Origin: Fasciolopsis buskii
Taxonomy: Eukaryota > Platyhelminthes > Trematoda > Plagiorchiida > Fasciolidae
Assembly: GCA_008360955.1 (NCBI GenBank)
Contig: LUCM01008245.1
Coordinates: 348,140-412,139, forward strand
Length of the DNA: 64,000 bases
Direction of reading: 5' to 3'
The position numbers and the translations under genes are program-made. The notes under the pieces are model-generated. The model ran no database searches. It saw nothing but the letters and a program-made list of their open reading frames with translations, and had not been told where the DNA came from. This document shows positions 1 to 12,900 of the stretch, piece after piece (the first letter of the stretch is position 1; the number at the start of each line of letters is the position of its first letter).

Positions 1-1718
1 GGTTCATTTGGGGCGTGTTTGCCTTTGGCAGTTTATTAATGCAACGTTTGCGCTGAATTAGAAAACAGCCTAGTTACCAAATGCCCTTAGATGACGACTT
101 CTGATGTGTCCATGTCCGAAAAGAATCTACATTTGCAGGTAGTTAAGAGGGCTGCCGGCCTGGAAAATAACGGGAGATAGAAGAGGCAGCGCGGAGACCA
201 TATTACCAGTTTAATATGCAGGTTCTCACCGAGTTTCACAGGCGTAACTGTGCCCAGACTGCCCAAGTTATTATCATATTTAATTTAATGACTGTCTTCA
301 TGTAAAATAGACACGATGAGGACATAATGGCATGATTGTTGTAAGCAAATGAACCTTGATATGATTGCAGTGATTGTTTAGTAGTTCCAAAAGACGAGAT
401 GCATCCCAAGACCCAGAGAAAGTGTATTTGGAGGTCCAGATGACACAAACAAATTTTTATACTTTACATTGCCTGCACTGCCCAACCGGTTTAAGCCATT
501 GACTTAAAGCAGAAAGCTGACGAGTTTGTAGGGTGTCAAGGGCAATGTCCGGTGCATTATAAAAATAATAATAGTAATAATGTGCATATTCCTCGACATC
601 CGAGAGGCATGCGCAAGGCAAGATCAAGGATGCAGTAAGGTATCAAATTTACTAATGTTTCATAGAGAGCAGCAAACGGGTAAGTAGAAACGGCGGAACG
701 CACAAGGGTAATTTCACTTCGGAATATGGAACAAACGTAAAACGTGTTCACCATAAATATGCATCCATATATCAGAAGGAAAAAATAGAGGACCATGAAA
801 GTTACGGTATTTTTTAGTGCTCCTCGTTAAGGAACATGCATATGGTGAACTTATTGATCCAAATTTACTGAGTTTATTGATCTATGATATAGGGTCGGCA
901 TATGTTTGTTGGGGTAACTACTTTAGTCAGTCAGTTAAAATAGATAAATAAGTTTGGCCAGTGAGTCCACCTGGATTCAAATGCTTACGTCCCAAACTGT
1001 TCTAGTCATGCCAAATTAGGGCACCTCTAGCTGTTAGGTAACTGGTCAGACAGTATCTAAACGTGCTGAGTCAAACAATTAAGTAGGGTTTTGGGGATGT
1101 TTTCCATAGCCTACAGCAACAAAACATATTGAAGAAATTTTCTAATTGATAGTTAGAATGCAGAAGCCACGGCGCCAAGGAGCGTATGGAGGGCGAGAAA
1201 GAAGTTACAGACGGTCGGCCTAACCTGTTGAATGATGATGGGGAAAGCAGAGATTGATTCTCATGCGGGACAGCAAGAGGAGTTCTCGTTTCAGGATCGG
1301 TGCATCTTGCCTTACATGTCATTACTGTGGGGGGACAAAGAATAAGCTTGGTAAATGCACGGTAAACCTTATCCTATGGTGCCCTGTAAATTTCAACGAT
1401 ATTAGTAAAACAACGGATCAGTATTTTAAGCTGGGTCCAGTTCTTCAAATTCACGACATTATTTTGGATTCCTGAAGCCAAAAAGGGCATTTTAAAAATT
1501 CAACAAGTTTCCTACACTCAGGAACCTGAAAGCATATGCTCTGAGGAAATCGTTAAAATTAATTGAACAGTCCAAACCAAGATCGCTCAGTGATGAGAAT
1601 CATTGGCCACAGGAGAGTTAGAAGAAATTTGACTTCGAGGCGGTTTGAAACAGGTTTTGCTACCGAAGATTTCCGATTTTAAGAATTAATTGAGTCCTGT
1701 TGTGTATATGAAATATGG
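1..1718. other. Intergenic sequence, no gene recognised
   Basis: Only short frames are present and none resembles a known family. The single recognisable item is one copy of a dispersed repeat near 560-640. The part next to the LINE at 1719 may hold further decayed element sequence, but I could not align it. Confidence 0.5.
560..640 (+). repeat. Dispersed repeat, copy 1
   Basis: A run rich in AAT triplets is followed by a short CTCG/CGAG inverted repeat and then the conserved block GGCATGCGCAAGGCAAGAT. The same order recurs at 7035-7143 on this strand and at 4752-4868 on the other strand, with a more diverged version at 9894-9985. The family is not recognised. Confidence 0.55.
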
Positions 1719-2200
1719 TTAGTAAGATTGGCTGATGGGAACAAAGTTTATGCCACCTGTGAACGGGGCTCTATGGCGAATTATGTAGAATATATAATCG
1801 ATACGTAGAAGGAATAACAGTGGGCAAGGCAAACGACCCTGGATTACACTAAAAGTAACCGGGACATGTGCAACCGCTCTATAGATGAGGAACGTCTGCA
1901 GTCTGCTTGCCAGATGAAGAGGGAACCATTTCAAGGGCAAGGCGTCCAACCCGTGGGTGAAAACTTTTGTCATGTCCAGGAGGATTGCAGTGAGAATCCG
2001 CCTGCCGCAAGCAGCTTCAGTGTTTGAGCTGAAGGAACCAAGTTGACTGAAGTTGCATGAACTCGTGCCAAGAAATCCATGCTGAATTTGATGAATGAGA
2101 TTATGCGACAATAAGTTACCCAACAGACATTTCTGAACCACCTGCCCAAATATCCTGGTGAATATAGGTGGGTTATTAACAGAGGAGCTCAGTGGGCCCT
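1719..2200 (-). pseudogene. Reverse transcriptase relic, inverted 5' segment of LINE
   Basis: The frame at 2141-1719 reads like the middle of a CR1/Jockey reverse transcriptase. It has LLSHNLIHQIQHGFLGTSSC (the usual N-L-I-x-x-x-Q-H-G-F box), then AILLDMTKVF in the place of the first catalytic aspartate motif, then VTFSVIQGRLPCPLLFLLRI in the place of the S-G-V-P-Q-G-S-V-L-G-P box. Several conserved residues are changed: the F-D pair is lost and V-P-Q-G reads V-I-Q-G. Weak homology continues upstream to about 2200. It is the inverted half of the element that continues on the plus strand at 2430. Confidence 0.6.
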
Positions 2201-2429
2201 GGTGTGGCCTCTATTTATAACGGGTAATGATAACAGATTTACCACGGGAATGAAACATGTTTTATTTAAGCGATAAATTTTCAGTAATAAGGCGAGAAAA
2301 ATTAGGTCCATCTAGCCGTGTTAGTACAGGGAGATGCCTTTATGACAGAGACCAGGCAATGTGATAACAGTCGGACCTATTTCGCTCACGATGAGCAACT
2401 CGATGGGGGTGAGTATAGACGATCCAAGC

Positions 2430-3260
2430 TGACTGGTGAATCTTTCTTATTTGCCGACTTCATCAACTTATTCTATCCTTTCGAGCCATCTATACCCTAA
2501 ACCACGGCGAGCACAATGGACGACTTAAACTAGCAAGAAGAATGCTGTGGGCAATACGTGATAGAATTCTCTGCCACTAAAAGCGTTGATCTTGCCTGCA
2601 AGTGTCTCGTTCCCCCGGGTGGGCTCTTGATAAACGGCATCCCAATGCCGACCACTCAGTGTGCAAAAGATTTAGGCTTACAATACCCCTCATCATTCAA
2701 TTTCCAAGGGCAAGCTGTCTGCCAAATCGCAAATGCAAACGGAACTAATGGCCACATTGTTGAAACATTCCGTACTCTGAGAAGTAGGCTAATGCTAAAT
2801 ATAGCACATTGTAGACCGCAACTGGAGCACTGCCCGGCAGTTTTCTCGAACATGCTCAGGATTGCCCATGTTGCAAACGAAAAAGTACAACGGGCGATTG
2901 CAAAGAAACTTCTCGATCCAACATCAAGCCTTAGTTACAGAAAACAACGCGAACTGGTACACCTTGCGCCCTTTGGTTAGGTCGTGTCAAGCTTAACCTC
3001 ACAGTCCTTTTCTGGATCCTAAAGTCGCAGGCATACGCGGCTGGAAACCCAATCTGATTCGCTAATGGAAGTCTTTACCATTTCAGAAATAGACTGTTTC
3101 CCTTCAAAATACCACATTCTAGTTTGTGTTTTGGGCCAAAGTTCTTCACAGTCGTTTAGTCCACCTTGTTGGCTAAATTACTGGACTATGTTCGGCCCCG
3201 TCAGAGTCTAACACAATTTAGGATTTTATCGTCCAAATTTCTCAACGTATACTTATTTAT
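2430..3260 (+). pseudogene. Reverse transcriptase relic, 3' segment of LINE
   Basis: The segment begins with FLFADFINLF, a decayed form of the F-A-D-D-T-K-L-F catalytic box. It continues at 2558-2980 with FSATKS, LLINGIPMP, AKDLGLQYPSSFNF, RPQLEHC and EKVQRAIAKKL, each of which matches the CR1/Jockey C-terminal order (F-N-x-x-K-C, I-N-G, K-D-L-G-V, R-P-x-L-E-Y, V-Q-R-R-A-T-K). After a stop near 2980 the same protein can be followed in another frame to about 3260. The catalytic D-D is gone. No 3' tail or target-site duplication was identified. Confidence 0.65.
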
Positions 3261-4751
3261 CGACTTAACTGGGACCACTATCATTCTAGATCAAGCTTTC
3301 GAAGGCCACCTAGACTTTTAGCTCACCGCATATTAGGTGCCGAAAGCTGTGCCACCTTATACCGGTTTCTTTCCTAAGACTACTGACACCAACCACTAAG
3401 CCTTTATACCATCCTTCCTGCAGCTCAATTAGGAAAGCGAAACAAATCAACGGAAATAGACTACGCTATGCCGTAGTCTTCGACACATTAGTCTCCATAA
3501 TTCTTCTTCTGTATTACGTTAGCAACGCAGAGCACGCTGACCATGACAACTGTTGAAAGATCAACTTAATGCTCCTGGTTAGTTACCAGCTGTTTGCAGT
3601 TAGATTACTTCGCATCATAATGGCAACCTGATCCCAGTACAACCCTAGTCACTTTAACATATGAGTCCTTTGTTATTAACCAGGGTACTAGTTTGATTTG
3701 TCACGAATAAACGCTCCGACATTTGGCTAAAGGCCAACTCACCCTAACTCCCTATCTTCTGTCATCAATCCTACCTCTTACCTTGTTTTTTACTTTTTGA
3801 TTCAATTCTCCATTCACACGATCAAACTTAGGTCGGATGATGCCTCTGTTTCTCTACCGTTTATCAATCAACTTAACCCCAAGCTGGCACCCAATCCAGA
3901 CTGCGTCTCTCTCTTATCTTTCAGATCTCGCATCTTGGTTATGCGCGCTGTCACTATTTTCGCTCTGACGCTGCCGGCCAGATCTGGTCCGTCCAACCAA
4001 AACCAAGTCGCTCATCTCCTTTGATACTCCTACTCGGGCGGATCTTCATGACGAGTCAAAAATAGATACTATCGCCGCTGGAATGCCTTGTGCGCCCCTT
4101 CAAATTCCCTAGATCAAAATCTGCGTCGACAAAAATAAGGGTGCGAGGGATATCCTTTACTGGTGCATCGAAAAACATTTTATTTCTTGCATAGATTTTT
4201 CCTTCTCCATCGCAAATCTCAGTCCAGCTCGCCGCCAGACGCATGGGGATAAAATCGACAGTCCTGAGACTTCCATTTTCTCTCTCTGCGAAACGTTTCA
4301 TGAAATCCTGTTCTCCAGATAGTTCAACAGGCTTCATATTATTCCTCCCCGTTCTTCAGCATTTTATCGGCCCTCTGTTGTTGATATATGCGAATTCCTT
4401 ATTCACTTTGCATGGTGTTGCTTGTTTTTTGATTAATTTCCGTCCAATTAGAGTATCCTCACTGATCTTCATTTTCTCATCCTCGCTCTTTATATTTGCG
4501 TTTCCGCCATACTTCGACATCCTCCACTGAGCTCTTCTCAAGGGTTGCACCATCGACACGCACGTTTGGTGCATTTAAACACGAAAGGACTTACATTCCG
4601 TAGCTCACGAACAGTTCCATAGAGCTGTACAAAATGTTGCAGGGAGTTTTTTCCAGTTCTGATTTTGTCTCGCATACTTGTGCATTGTGTTTGCTTTGAA
4701 TATTCTGATCGCACCTCCCGAGTAATCCGAATCAACCTATATTCGCACATC
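3261..4751. other. No recognisable gene
   Basis: Short overlapping frames occur on both strands at 3797-4750. None shows a family motif, a credible splice pair or an uninterrupted length above about 95 codons. I see nothing I can name here. Confidence 0.45.
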
Positions 4752-4868
4752 TCTTCTGATTCAAACTATTCTTGTTTCCACCGCATCAGCCATGTACAAA
4801 CTTCATCTTGCTTTGCGCATGCCTCCCGGAAATCGAGAAATGTGCAATACTATTATTTTTATTGTCCC
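4752..4868 (-). repeat. Dispersed repeat, copy 3
   Basis: Read on the minus strand this copy has the AATAAT-rich lead, TTTCTCGATTTCCGGGAG, GGCATGCGCAAAGCAAGAT, and then a GGCTGATGCGGTGGAAAC segment that also aligns with copy 2 downstream of the core. It is the longest alignable copy, roughly 110 bases. A short minus-strand open frame here (around 4803-4930) is partly made of this repeat and is not treated as a gene. Confidence 0.55.
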
Positions 4869-7034
4869 TGAGGTAATCTCCAGCTCCTTCACAAGCAACC
4901 TCTGCAGCCATCGAGATGCACTCTTAGTTGGCATCCGTGGGTTGCCCCTTGCACTAAATTTATTAGTGCAGTAGTATTTGCCCGCCGTCCGTATCACTGT
5001 TCTCAGAGAAAATTTCAAATCTCTAGTAGCAATGCGCATCCCCAGTGAAAAATTGCAGTTCCATCTCGAGTAGGTCCACTCGATAGTTAGCTGCGCCTTC
5101 TGCTGTAGGATGAACCAATATCGATTCGATTTGTACACGGCAAACCCTCAAGTACCAAGACGGGTGTTCCTCACCGTGCATCTCATTTTTGAAGTCTCTT
5201 CGCCTGGACAGTTTTGTCAGCTTCTGCAAGCTATGGCTTCGGTTTCACACCTACAAATTCGTTCTTCACCTCAAGACGTTTTCGCTTTGCATCTGGCTCT
5301 AGCTTTTCCTTCAGCTGCCTTTTTTGCAGAGGCTCTGAAGACAAACCACACTCAACCTTATGGGGAAACAGAATATTCTTGGACTGGCCTGCCAAAACTA
5401 AACCAGAGAAAGACGTACAATCAACTAGCTTAGGAAAAACCATTTTCACCTGGGATTTGTTCTCCAAGGGCCCAGCAGCGTGGGCCAATTGACTGCGTAT
5501 CGAGACTTTTGAGTAATTTAAGCTCCTTTAGAGAATTTTTGAGCGACACCTGACGATCAACTTCATCCGAACCAAAACAAAGGCAGATCCAAACCGCTAC
5601 CGCATTATCTGAGACAAATGAATTGTGTGCACCAATCAAACGTCAACGGTGTTTCTCTTGTACCCTGTAACTCCGATTTCTGACGGCGGATCACGTTAAC
5701 GGAAAGGGCCCCAAAGATGTCGACCATTGGCAGGACCACGCTCGTGGCAAGGGCATGAAGTAAGGTTTTGCCAACAATACAGTCAAGTTGATGGGATATT
5801 GCAGAGCGGGATTTGTCCCCGCTGGACGGTAAGCAAGGAAGGAAACGTCAATGGCTTGTTCGAAATTCCTTTCGGAAATGTTTACAAATGTCTTTTGGAA
5901 CCGGACGGAACAGATCGATCAAAGGATCGTGGGGTTTCAGGACCACTGATCTAGCTGATTCGGCGGACATATGAAGACGGAAGGAAAAAAGTGTAAATGT
6001 TTACACGCGTGGAACCGGATCTCTCAGTAAAAAATAATTGCATTTAGTGCTCCGGCAGGAAACCCTTTGTGTGATCGCGATTACGAGGTGGAGTACAAGA
6101 CCAAGCAAAAATATGAAATAGAAATTTTGGGTTACATGGTAAAGAAGCATTTTGCAACAAAGCCTACAGCAGTTTGGATCAAAAATGAATAAATGGAAAA
6201 GTATGTGGAGGGGAAGTTTCAATAGACTATTCTGGTGGTTGTTAAGTGAGACGCTTAGTACGAAGAAGAGACGGGATAACAACTAAGGCTAAATCTAGTG
6301 AGCTGAGTTCCACTGTGGTGAGCATGGCTTTTGCAGCATTTGATGCCTGACTGTAAGCTGCGGCAGGGAGTCCGATGCATGCTATCCGATGCGGACACAC
6401 CTTTTGTGCCGAAAGGGCGCCAATTCTTCGACTAAGGTTAGTTTTGACATATCTGAATTCCATATCCTTGTCGATCCTGTTTAGATGGTGAATTATTATA
6501 TGGTACGCCTAGACAGCGACATGCACACCGAGTACGTCTTGGCACTGCCGGAGAAATAAACCACACGCCATTTTCGTTGAATTTGTAAAAGATTTTGATC
6601 AGGTGAAGTGAGCGTCGGGCCTTTCCGGTGGTCCGTACCTCGATTTCTTTGCCGCCCTTGCTCATATACAATAGAGGCGATCTATTTCGTATGCTTGATT
6701 CTTTTTATACAGGACCCGAAGATGCGTTTCTCATGCTTTCTAATCAGGACACTGACTGAAATAATCCTTGTCCGGAGCATTTATCCCCAAGACGTAATTA
6801 TGGACAGAATAAAAAGCAATCAAATTAAAGCTCCGTCCAACAATGTTTCCTTCTTTAAGATGAGAAGGTAAAAACGGAAATGAAACAAAAATACAAGATA
6901 GGCGTTCAAGAATTTATAAATTAAACATTGTCCTCGCCGTCCAGTTTGGGTTTGCAGGACGATTACTGGAGTGGATTTTATGATAAAATGAAATGTTCAC
7001 GCAGGAATATTTTTATTTTCTAGGGGGTGGAAAC
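4869..7034. other. No recognisable gene
   Basis: Several overlapping frames of 60-110 codons on both strands (for example 5110-5433 plus, 5231-5488 minus, 6001-6671 minus) have no motif I recognise and look like chance frames or relics too old to name. Confidence 0.4.
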
Positions 7035-7143
7035 ATATAATAATAATGATGGATGTATTTCTCAAAATTCGAGAGTCATGCGCAAGGCAATATGAAAGTT
7101 ACGCACAGATGGCGCAGTGGAAAGCGTAAGACAAAATTTAGTC
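7035..7143 (+). repeat. Dispersed repeat, copy 2
   Basis: An AATAAT lead, TTTCTCAAAATTCGAGAG and CATGCGCAAGGCAATATG are followed by a stretch with GCACA, GGC, GTGGAAA and AAGA that aligns with copy 3. The CTC/GAG inverted repeat is kept although its loop differs from the other copies. Confidence 0.55.
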
Positions 7144-9893
7144 GTGAAGATGCAGTTTCTGTGTTCTCATGAACATAACCTGCAGTAAGATGGGCTAATC
7201 ACGAGTTTTTGGGCTTCAAATCAGAGCTAGATAATTCATTGCCGAAACTTTCTGGGGCTGACTGTGAGTCTCGCAATGCGAGTCGATCCATGTTTAAACG
7301 CATCAAAGGTGCGCATCGCTGGCGCATAATTTGGCTAGGAAGAAATGGTGGGTGTTGTCAAGTGGCCGGGTTCATCAAAAATCAGGGGGGTAAAATGGTA
7401 AAGAAGAAGATCAATATGGATGTAGTGGCGGGATGGAGAAGAGTCGAAATCACACTAATTATCATATGAGGTGGATGGAGAATGGTAATTAAGAACATTT
7501 GATAGTCAAAATAATGCATAAAATGAAACAGCAGGGAACCTTCAAGGTTGCATCAGACAATTTACGGATGAAAAGAAATATGAAAAAATTCGTGGACAGA
7601 TAGACAGTGGAACTTACAAAAATGGTCAGTGGACTTATGCGGCTGGGAGCAAATTGTGATGTGTGGCAGGAAGTAAGCGGGTACGTGTAAGATTTACAAT
7701 CAATCCTTAAATACACTTGCCATGAATGACGTGTGTTGCCCTTGTTCGATACTGGAGATTATAGTGTTCTGTAGCGGTATGGGTTTGGAGGTTTGGGGGT
7801 TTCGCGGAATTTCAGTATTGTTAGTAACTGTTTGGACAATCGTGATGCCGCTCCATCTGAGATGAAGGGCACCTGGGGCGGTCATTTAGCGTGGCTTGGC
7901 TTGTCTCGGCTGGATCGCGCAAGCCAGGTACGTGAAAGCGTCGGTCCAGATAGGCAGGGTATAGACAATCAGCGCCAAGGATGGAGTGAAGATCTCGGCG
8001 ATAGTTTGCGTTGCATCTGTGGTCATTGACGAAGCCGGAGAAGAGCCGGAGAGGAAGGGGCAGTCTAGATTTTGTTCCAGTTTCTTACTTTTTATCGCCG
8101 CCTCTCCCCAAGCAAATGACTTTGGATCGTTGGAATCACCTTAGTTTCTGCCAAACCCAAACGTTTCCTTTGAGGCAAAACTAGGTAAACATCTTGGATT
8201 CTTCCTTTTCCACTCCTCATTGATGTCTCTGTCCATTTCCTACACTTCCAACTTCATAATATCTCCATGAATACAGAGTCCTATGTGATACCTTCTCTTT
8301 CCTTAATGACCGTTTCAACTTAGCATACCTGCTGGTCCCGACCATTTCTTCTAGAAATATATTCCGTCATTTCCACGCTGTGGTTTTATTCAGCCCTCAG
8401 TGCATCTGTACTTTTCTGGCTCGCTCAATATTGATATCTACAGCCGTTGTTCATTGTCCATTCCACCAAATACGAGCTCATTTTCCTTTACTCATGAGCA
8501 TAGACGATCCAAACACCAGATTAGTCCGTGCATCTGTTTGTGCACACCAAAAAACCGGATCGCTCGCAGCATCAACCATTGCCCTTATATTTTGGATTTT
8601 ACTTTTCCTTTCCGTGCCGCTGGTAAGATTGTTCGCTTTTTAATCCGCAGCTGGCAGCTAGGCCAGACCACCAATCGTTTTGTCTCTTCCAGGCCGTACA
8701 TTTTGCTTAGAGGAAAACACTTACGTCATTTTCTGGCTTCGCGGTTGCGGCTCCATTGAATTATCCACTCCTAGAAAAGTGTTGTTTCGCTCCTCCTACC
8801 TGTATCATATTTTCATTCCTATCTCCAACTCCCAAGGACATCAGCGTTGTCACAATGGCAAGGGACGCGGTCATATCCACCGCTTTGGCTGGCGCACATT
8901 GGGCCGGCAGCTCCGCTGCTGCGGTGGGCTGACGCACATAGGCTGGCGGACTACAATTCCTTTTTCCACTCTTAAACGTTGATTTCAGGTTGGGTGGCCT
9001 GCACTCCGTCAGGCCCACAAACTGGCACTGTTGTGATGAACAGCTCAATGGTCCCTATATTCATGTGCACCATTTTGCTAGGGCTTCTTCTTGCTCACTC
9101 CCTTAATTCTTTCGCCAAATCCATACAAAAGGGACTCACGGGGTAGTAGTTTCATTGACATCCGATATGAATTAACGTTCGAAATGCATCTCGACATTCG
9201 AAAATAGCTGAGGACCCTCATTTTTTACGAACTTCCATTGTGCTGTGCGAAATTCGGCAAGAGATTGGTGCTCCTCGGAGCTGTCTTCCACACGAGTCCA
9301 GCAAGCATCGTCTGATTTGATTTTGGTTCCCCCTCTTCTTTTCCAACCCCTCCTCCTCCGATGGACTTTGCTGAAATCCATCAAACCAAAATTGCTTAAA
9401 ACAAACCTCGTGGATTAGTCATATGATCACAGGTTCTAATCCGCGCTGCCGTTTTCCTTGCACAAAGGCCAGTGATTCCAAATATTTTGCATCCTCTACT
9501 GCTAGTGTCCCTTAAGTATGCTGCCCACCACACTTTGCATTCCGCGATTAACTGCCTCCAGATTTTCCGCTCACGGATGTGTTGCGTTTTACCTCGCCCC
9601 TGCTTATCCACTCTTGCAACTCTTATTCCGAACATTCAGAAAACTTACAACCCTGAGAGACTTTCCGTTGACGTTATCGGTCCAGTTCAGTCTGATGCGT
9701 GTATATGGCGGCCTACGAGGTGCTCTACATCGATACCCAGCGACAGAGCCGAAAAGTCCACGGTGACCTCAAACACTCCCCAAGAAAATTCGCCACTATT
9801 TTTGCTCTCACCATACATGCGACCTAATTTACATTTTATTAGCTAGTGTACAGGCCCCCACAACGTTTGCACGTGAGTGCTTACATATATTTT
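7144..9893. other. No recognisable gene
   Basis: Frames of up to 119 codons (8400-8759 plus) lack recognisable domains, and the opposite strand is equally open at places. Nothing here can be named. Confidence 0.4.
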
Positions 9894-9985
9894 TCTGTAT
9901 TGTCATTATCCCCGAGAGACATGATCATCAGCACTGCATGCTCATGGCACCGCTCAAGAAAGAAAATATTATTATTTTTATTATC
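9894..9985 (-). repeat. Diverged dispersed-repeat copy with strong hairpin
   Basis: On the minus strand an AATAATAATA lead and TTTCTTGAG are followed by GCATGCAGTGCTGATGA, aligning with the core of the other copies. Just after it the sequence can fold as a hairpin: TCAT pairs with ATGA, and inside it GTCTC faces GGGAT across a three-base loop. CTGATGA is also a hammerhead core box, but no GAAA box stands in the right place, so a ribozyme is not called. Confidence 0.35.
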
Positions 9986-12900
9986 AACAAGTTCTAGCCA
10001 TTTTTGTTCCCAGTAATCTCCGCAAGTATATATCACTACATGTATAGGCAAAGACAATCCAATAATACAGTGTCAACGCATTTCTTCACCTAACATTAGA
10101 CTTCTTTTAATAAGTATGCAGCAAGGCTTATAAATAGACATAAGTATTCACGTGAGATTTCCACTTAATCCCAGGTTAATACTTAATATCCTTAACCAAA
10201 CGCCTTCTTCTGGATTCATGTGACAATTATCCCATTCCAATTGCGAAGTTTAACACCAGTTAATTCTTGATGCTACACAACATTTATCACTTCTTGTCCT
10301 CACTGTCGCGCGCAACATAACCCTTAGCTGGAATGCCTCCAGATTGTCATTTTTCTCCCCTTTTCCGTTCCAGATGTGCATGTTTGCACTCACGTTCCGC
10401 CAAGAATTCACTATCCAGTTTCTGGCCCTAACCTTGCCGGTCTCAGCAAACGGTGAAAGCAAACCTACCCAAGTCTCAAATAAACTATTCCACGACGGAA
10501 AACTACAATCTGTTCCACCGGCCGCCATAAAGTAAACATTTCTGTTAGTCCGCATAACTCACCAAGGCGAACAGATGATCCTGTTGCAAGTCTGCTTAGA
10601 GATCCGGGCCACATAATCTGATCACCAACTCACACGACCCTTTAAGCGGAGAAGTCCTGCTAATTATGCAGCTTTACTGATGGAACTGCCCGATCGTGGC
10701 TAACATGTTCGCCAAGTTGACAGCCAATTGCCACGATACACCCACACAGATCCCTGTTTCAAATGCCACCACCTTTGTTTATCAGGAATATCAACCTCCA
10801 GTTTTCCCTTCGACAATCGCCGCTATCCGTATACCAGTAGTTGCCATCAAACAGGCCCCGGCATGCAAACAAAAATGTAAAAAGACCTCTTTTAGTTTCA
10901 CCTTGGTTTATAAACTTTGGATATATAATTTGATGCCCTAAATAACTGCCCTCATTTTCCTCCGCGCTGGTCACGACGTTTTCCCTCTTCGTGACCTAAA
11001 TCAATGGTTTGCCGCAATTCTTCATCCTATTCTTTGTCTCTCCGCATTTCCAAAAAGCTTTTAATTATTTTCCTGGCTGAGGGATCCACGGTAAAATGAC
11101 CGACGTTTGTTTCCATCACGATTTTATTAATTTTTACCTACCGGCCGACAGTACCCTACCCTCCAGCTGTTTTGGTCCGACTTGACAGTTTTTCACTTTC
11201 TACTCATGATCTTTTACGACTTTCTTTATTACAGTTAAACTTTCACGTCCAGTTTATAACTCGTTAAAATCAATTATGGCGGACACTTCCTGAAACTCGC
11301 CGCCATCCTCCGAGAACTTCGCATCTGCGGCACTCGTCACTGGTGCGTCTAAGCACCTTGTTCCTTCTAAAATCCCCTTTCCCCTTCGTTTCGCCCTCAT
11401 CTGTGTAATTATATACTTCATGCAACTTACAATATCCATGTGATATTTGATCATGCAACCAAGCATGCCTGTCAAAATATTCGTGAAAAATAAAAACAGC
11501 CGTCTAATGTTCCACAGCTGGGCGCTTTTTCGGCATGGCATTATGCCTATCTTGCTAATTCTTTACGTCAAAATTTCTGATTAAATCGCTTTTTAGACAT
11601 GCGCTACTCTCTTGTCCATGGAAATACGGAATCTGCCTCCGGGACAAACTCCTCCACAGTGATTAAATGAATACGTTTAAACCGAACTCGTTATCTGCTC
11701 CCATGTTTCATTCGGATTTATCCGGTGCTCATATCACTGCAGCAAACTTACAAACGCCTATTGCGCATGGCATCTCGTCGCAGTAAATTAATAAATTTCG
11801 ATGGACTCGGTTGCGTGGTTATGCTTAGCATGGACCATGTCACTGTGGTACGCGCCCATGATAGACTATTTTCTGACAGGTTTAGATTCGGCGTTTACCC
11901 TGCACTGCTTTCTGGCAGCACGTCCATGTCACACCAGATCTGCATCTACTTCTTCTTGTTACGACTTCGAATGAAGACGGTGTTTCACGCTCCGGGCAGT
12001 GACCAATTGCGACTGCCATGGCTAAAATTTAGACCACCTTTTGCTTTCGAGCCAGGGACCCATTGATATGTTTATGTTCTCTGACAAGCTCACTGATTCG
12101 TGTGCACGTCAGCAGTGCGTTGTCGCAGAGTCGCCCACGAATGAAATTTCTATTTCACGTACTGTTCAGCAGGTTTACACGACTGGGGAGAACACGATCT
12201 GTTGACTTTAAGCTTTATTAAAACGAGTTCATATCGGCGACATTGATAGTGTGTATATATTAATTTGTCACTATAAGTAAGCAATAAACTTTGCGTTTGC
12301 CGCATCTGTTCTCTTGTGTTCCTTTTCATGGCCTTGATCATTTGGTCCGTTCGCTGTACCCATAAACCATTTGTGAACTGTGGCTCTTGCTGTGGTCGTC
12401 TCCGACGTTTTGCTTCCGAGTAATTTTATTTAGATTCCAAGCCTTTTGACCTTTTAGCGTTTCTGGACGTCTGGATTGTATTTGGATGGCACCTGCCAGA
12501 GTACAGTTCTCCCAACCATGTCACTGAAAACAAATCCGGTTTACGCCTCACCGTTTTATGATTTCTGCACGCCGACGATTTCTCAGTTCAGAATCTTATA
12601 AAACGCCTATGCACGCTCTCACAGCAGACGTAAGTTTATACACGTCAAAAATGGGTTCACATTGTACGAATGTGCCGACCAAGGAACCAGAGCACTTCTT
12701 CAGGCTCCTGGCCGGGGCATCCTGCAGTGGCATCGATCTTTCGGAAAACATCCATTACGTTCGGACTTTAGTTTTCTCAAAATCTACTTTGTGCGGGATA
12801 TCAAATTAATGACATTTGTTCGGTTGGCTTTATCTTTTCGCGCGAGATCTATGCGTTTCAGCTGGTGCCCCACATTTTGTGGACATTCGTTTTCAAACTA

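Larger units (their letters stand above)
1719..3260. mobile_element. CR1/Jockey-like LINE fragment with inverted 5' part
   Basis: Two parts of one reverse transcriptase lie head to head. Minus strand 2200-1719 carries the RT region that precedes the catalytic YADD box, and plus strand 2430-3260 starts at that box and continues to the C-terminal end. This is the layout left by twin priming, in which the 5' segment of a LINE is inverted during insertion. The two parts meet in the protein within about ten residues, so little was lost. Both parts contain stops and frameshifts, so the copy is dead. Confidence 0.6.
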
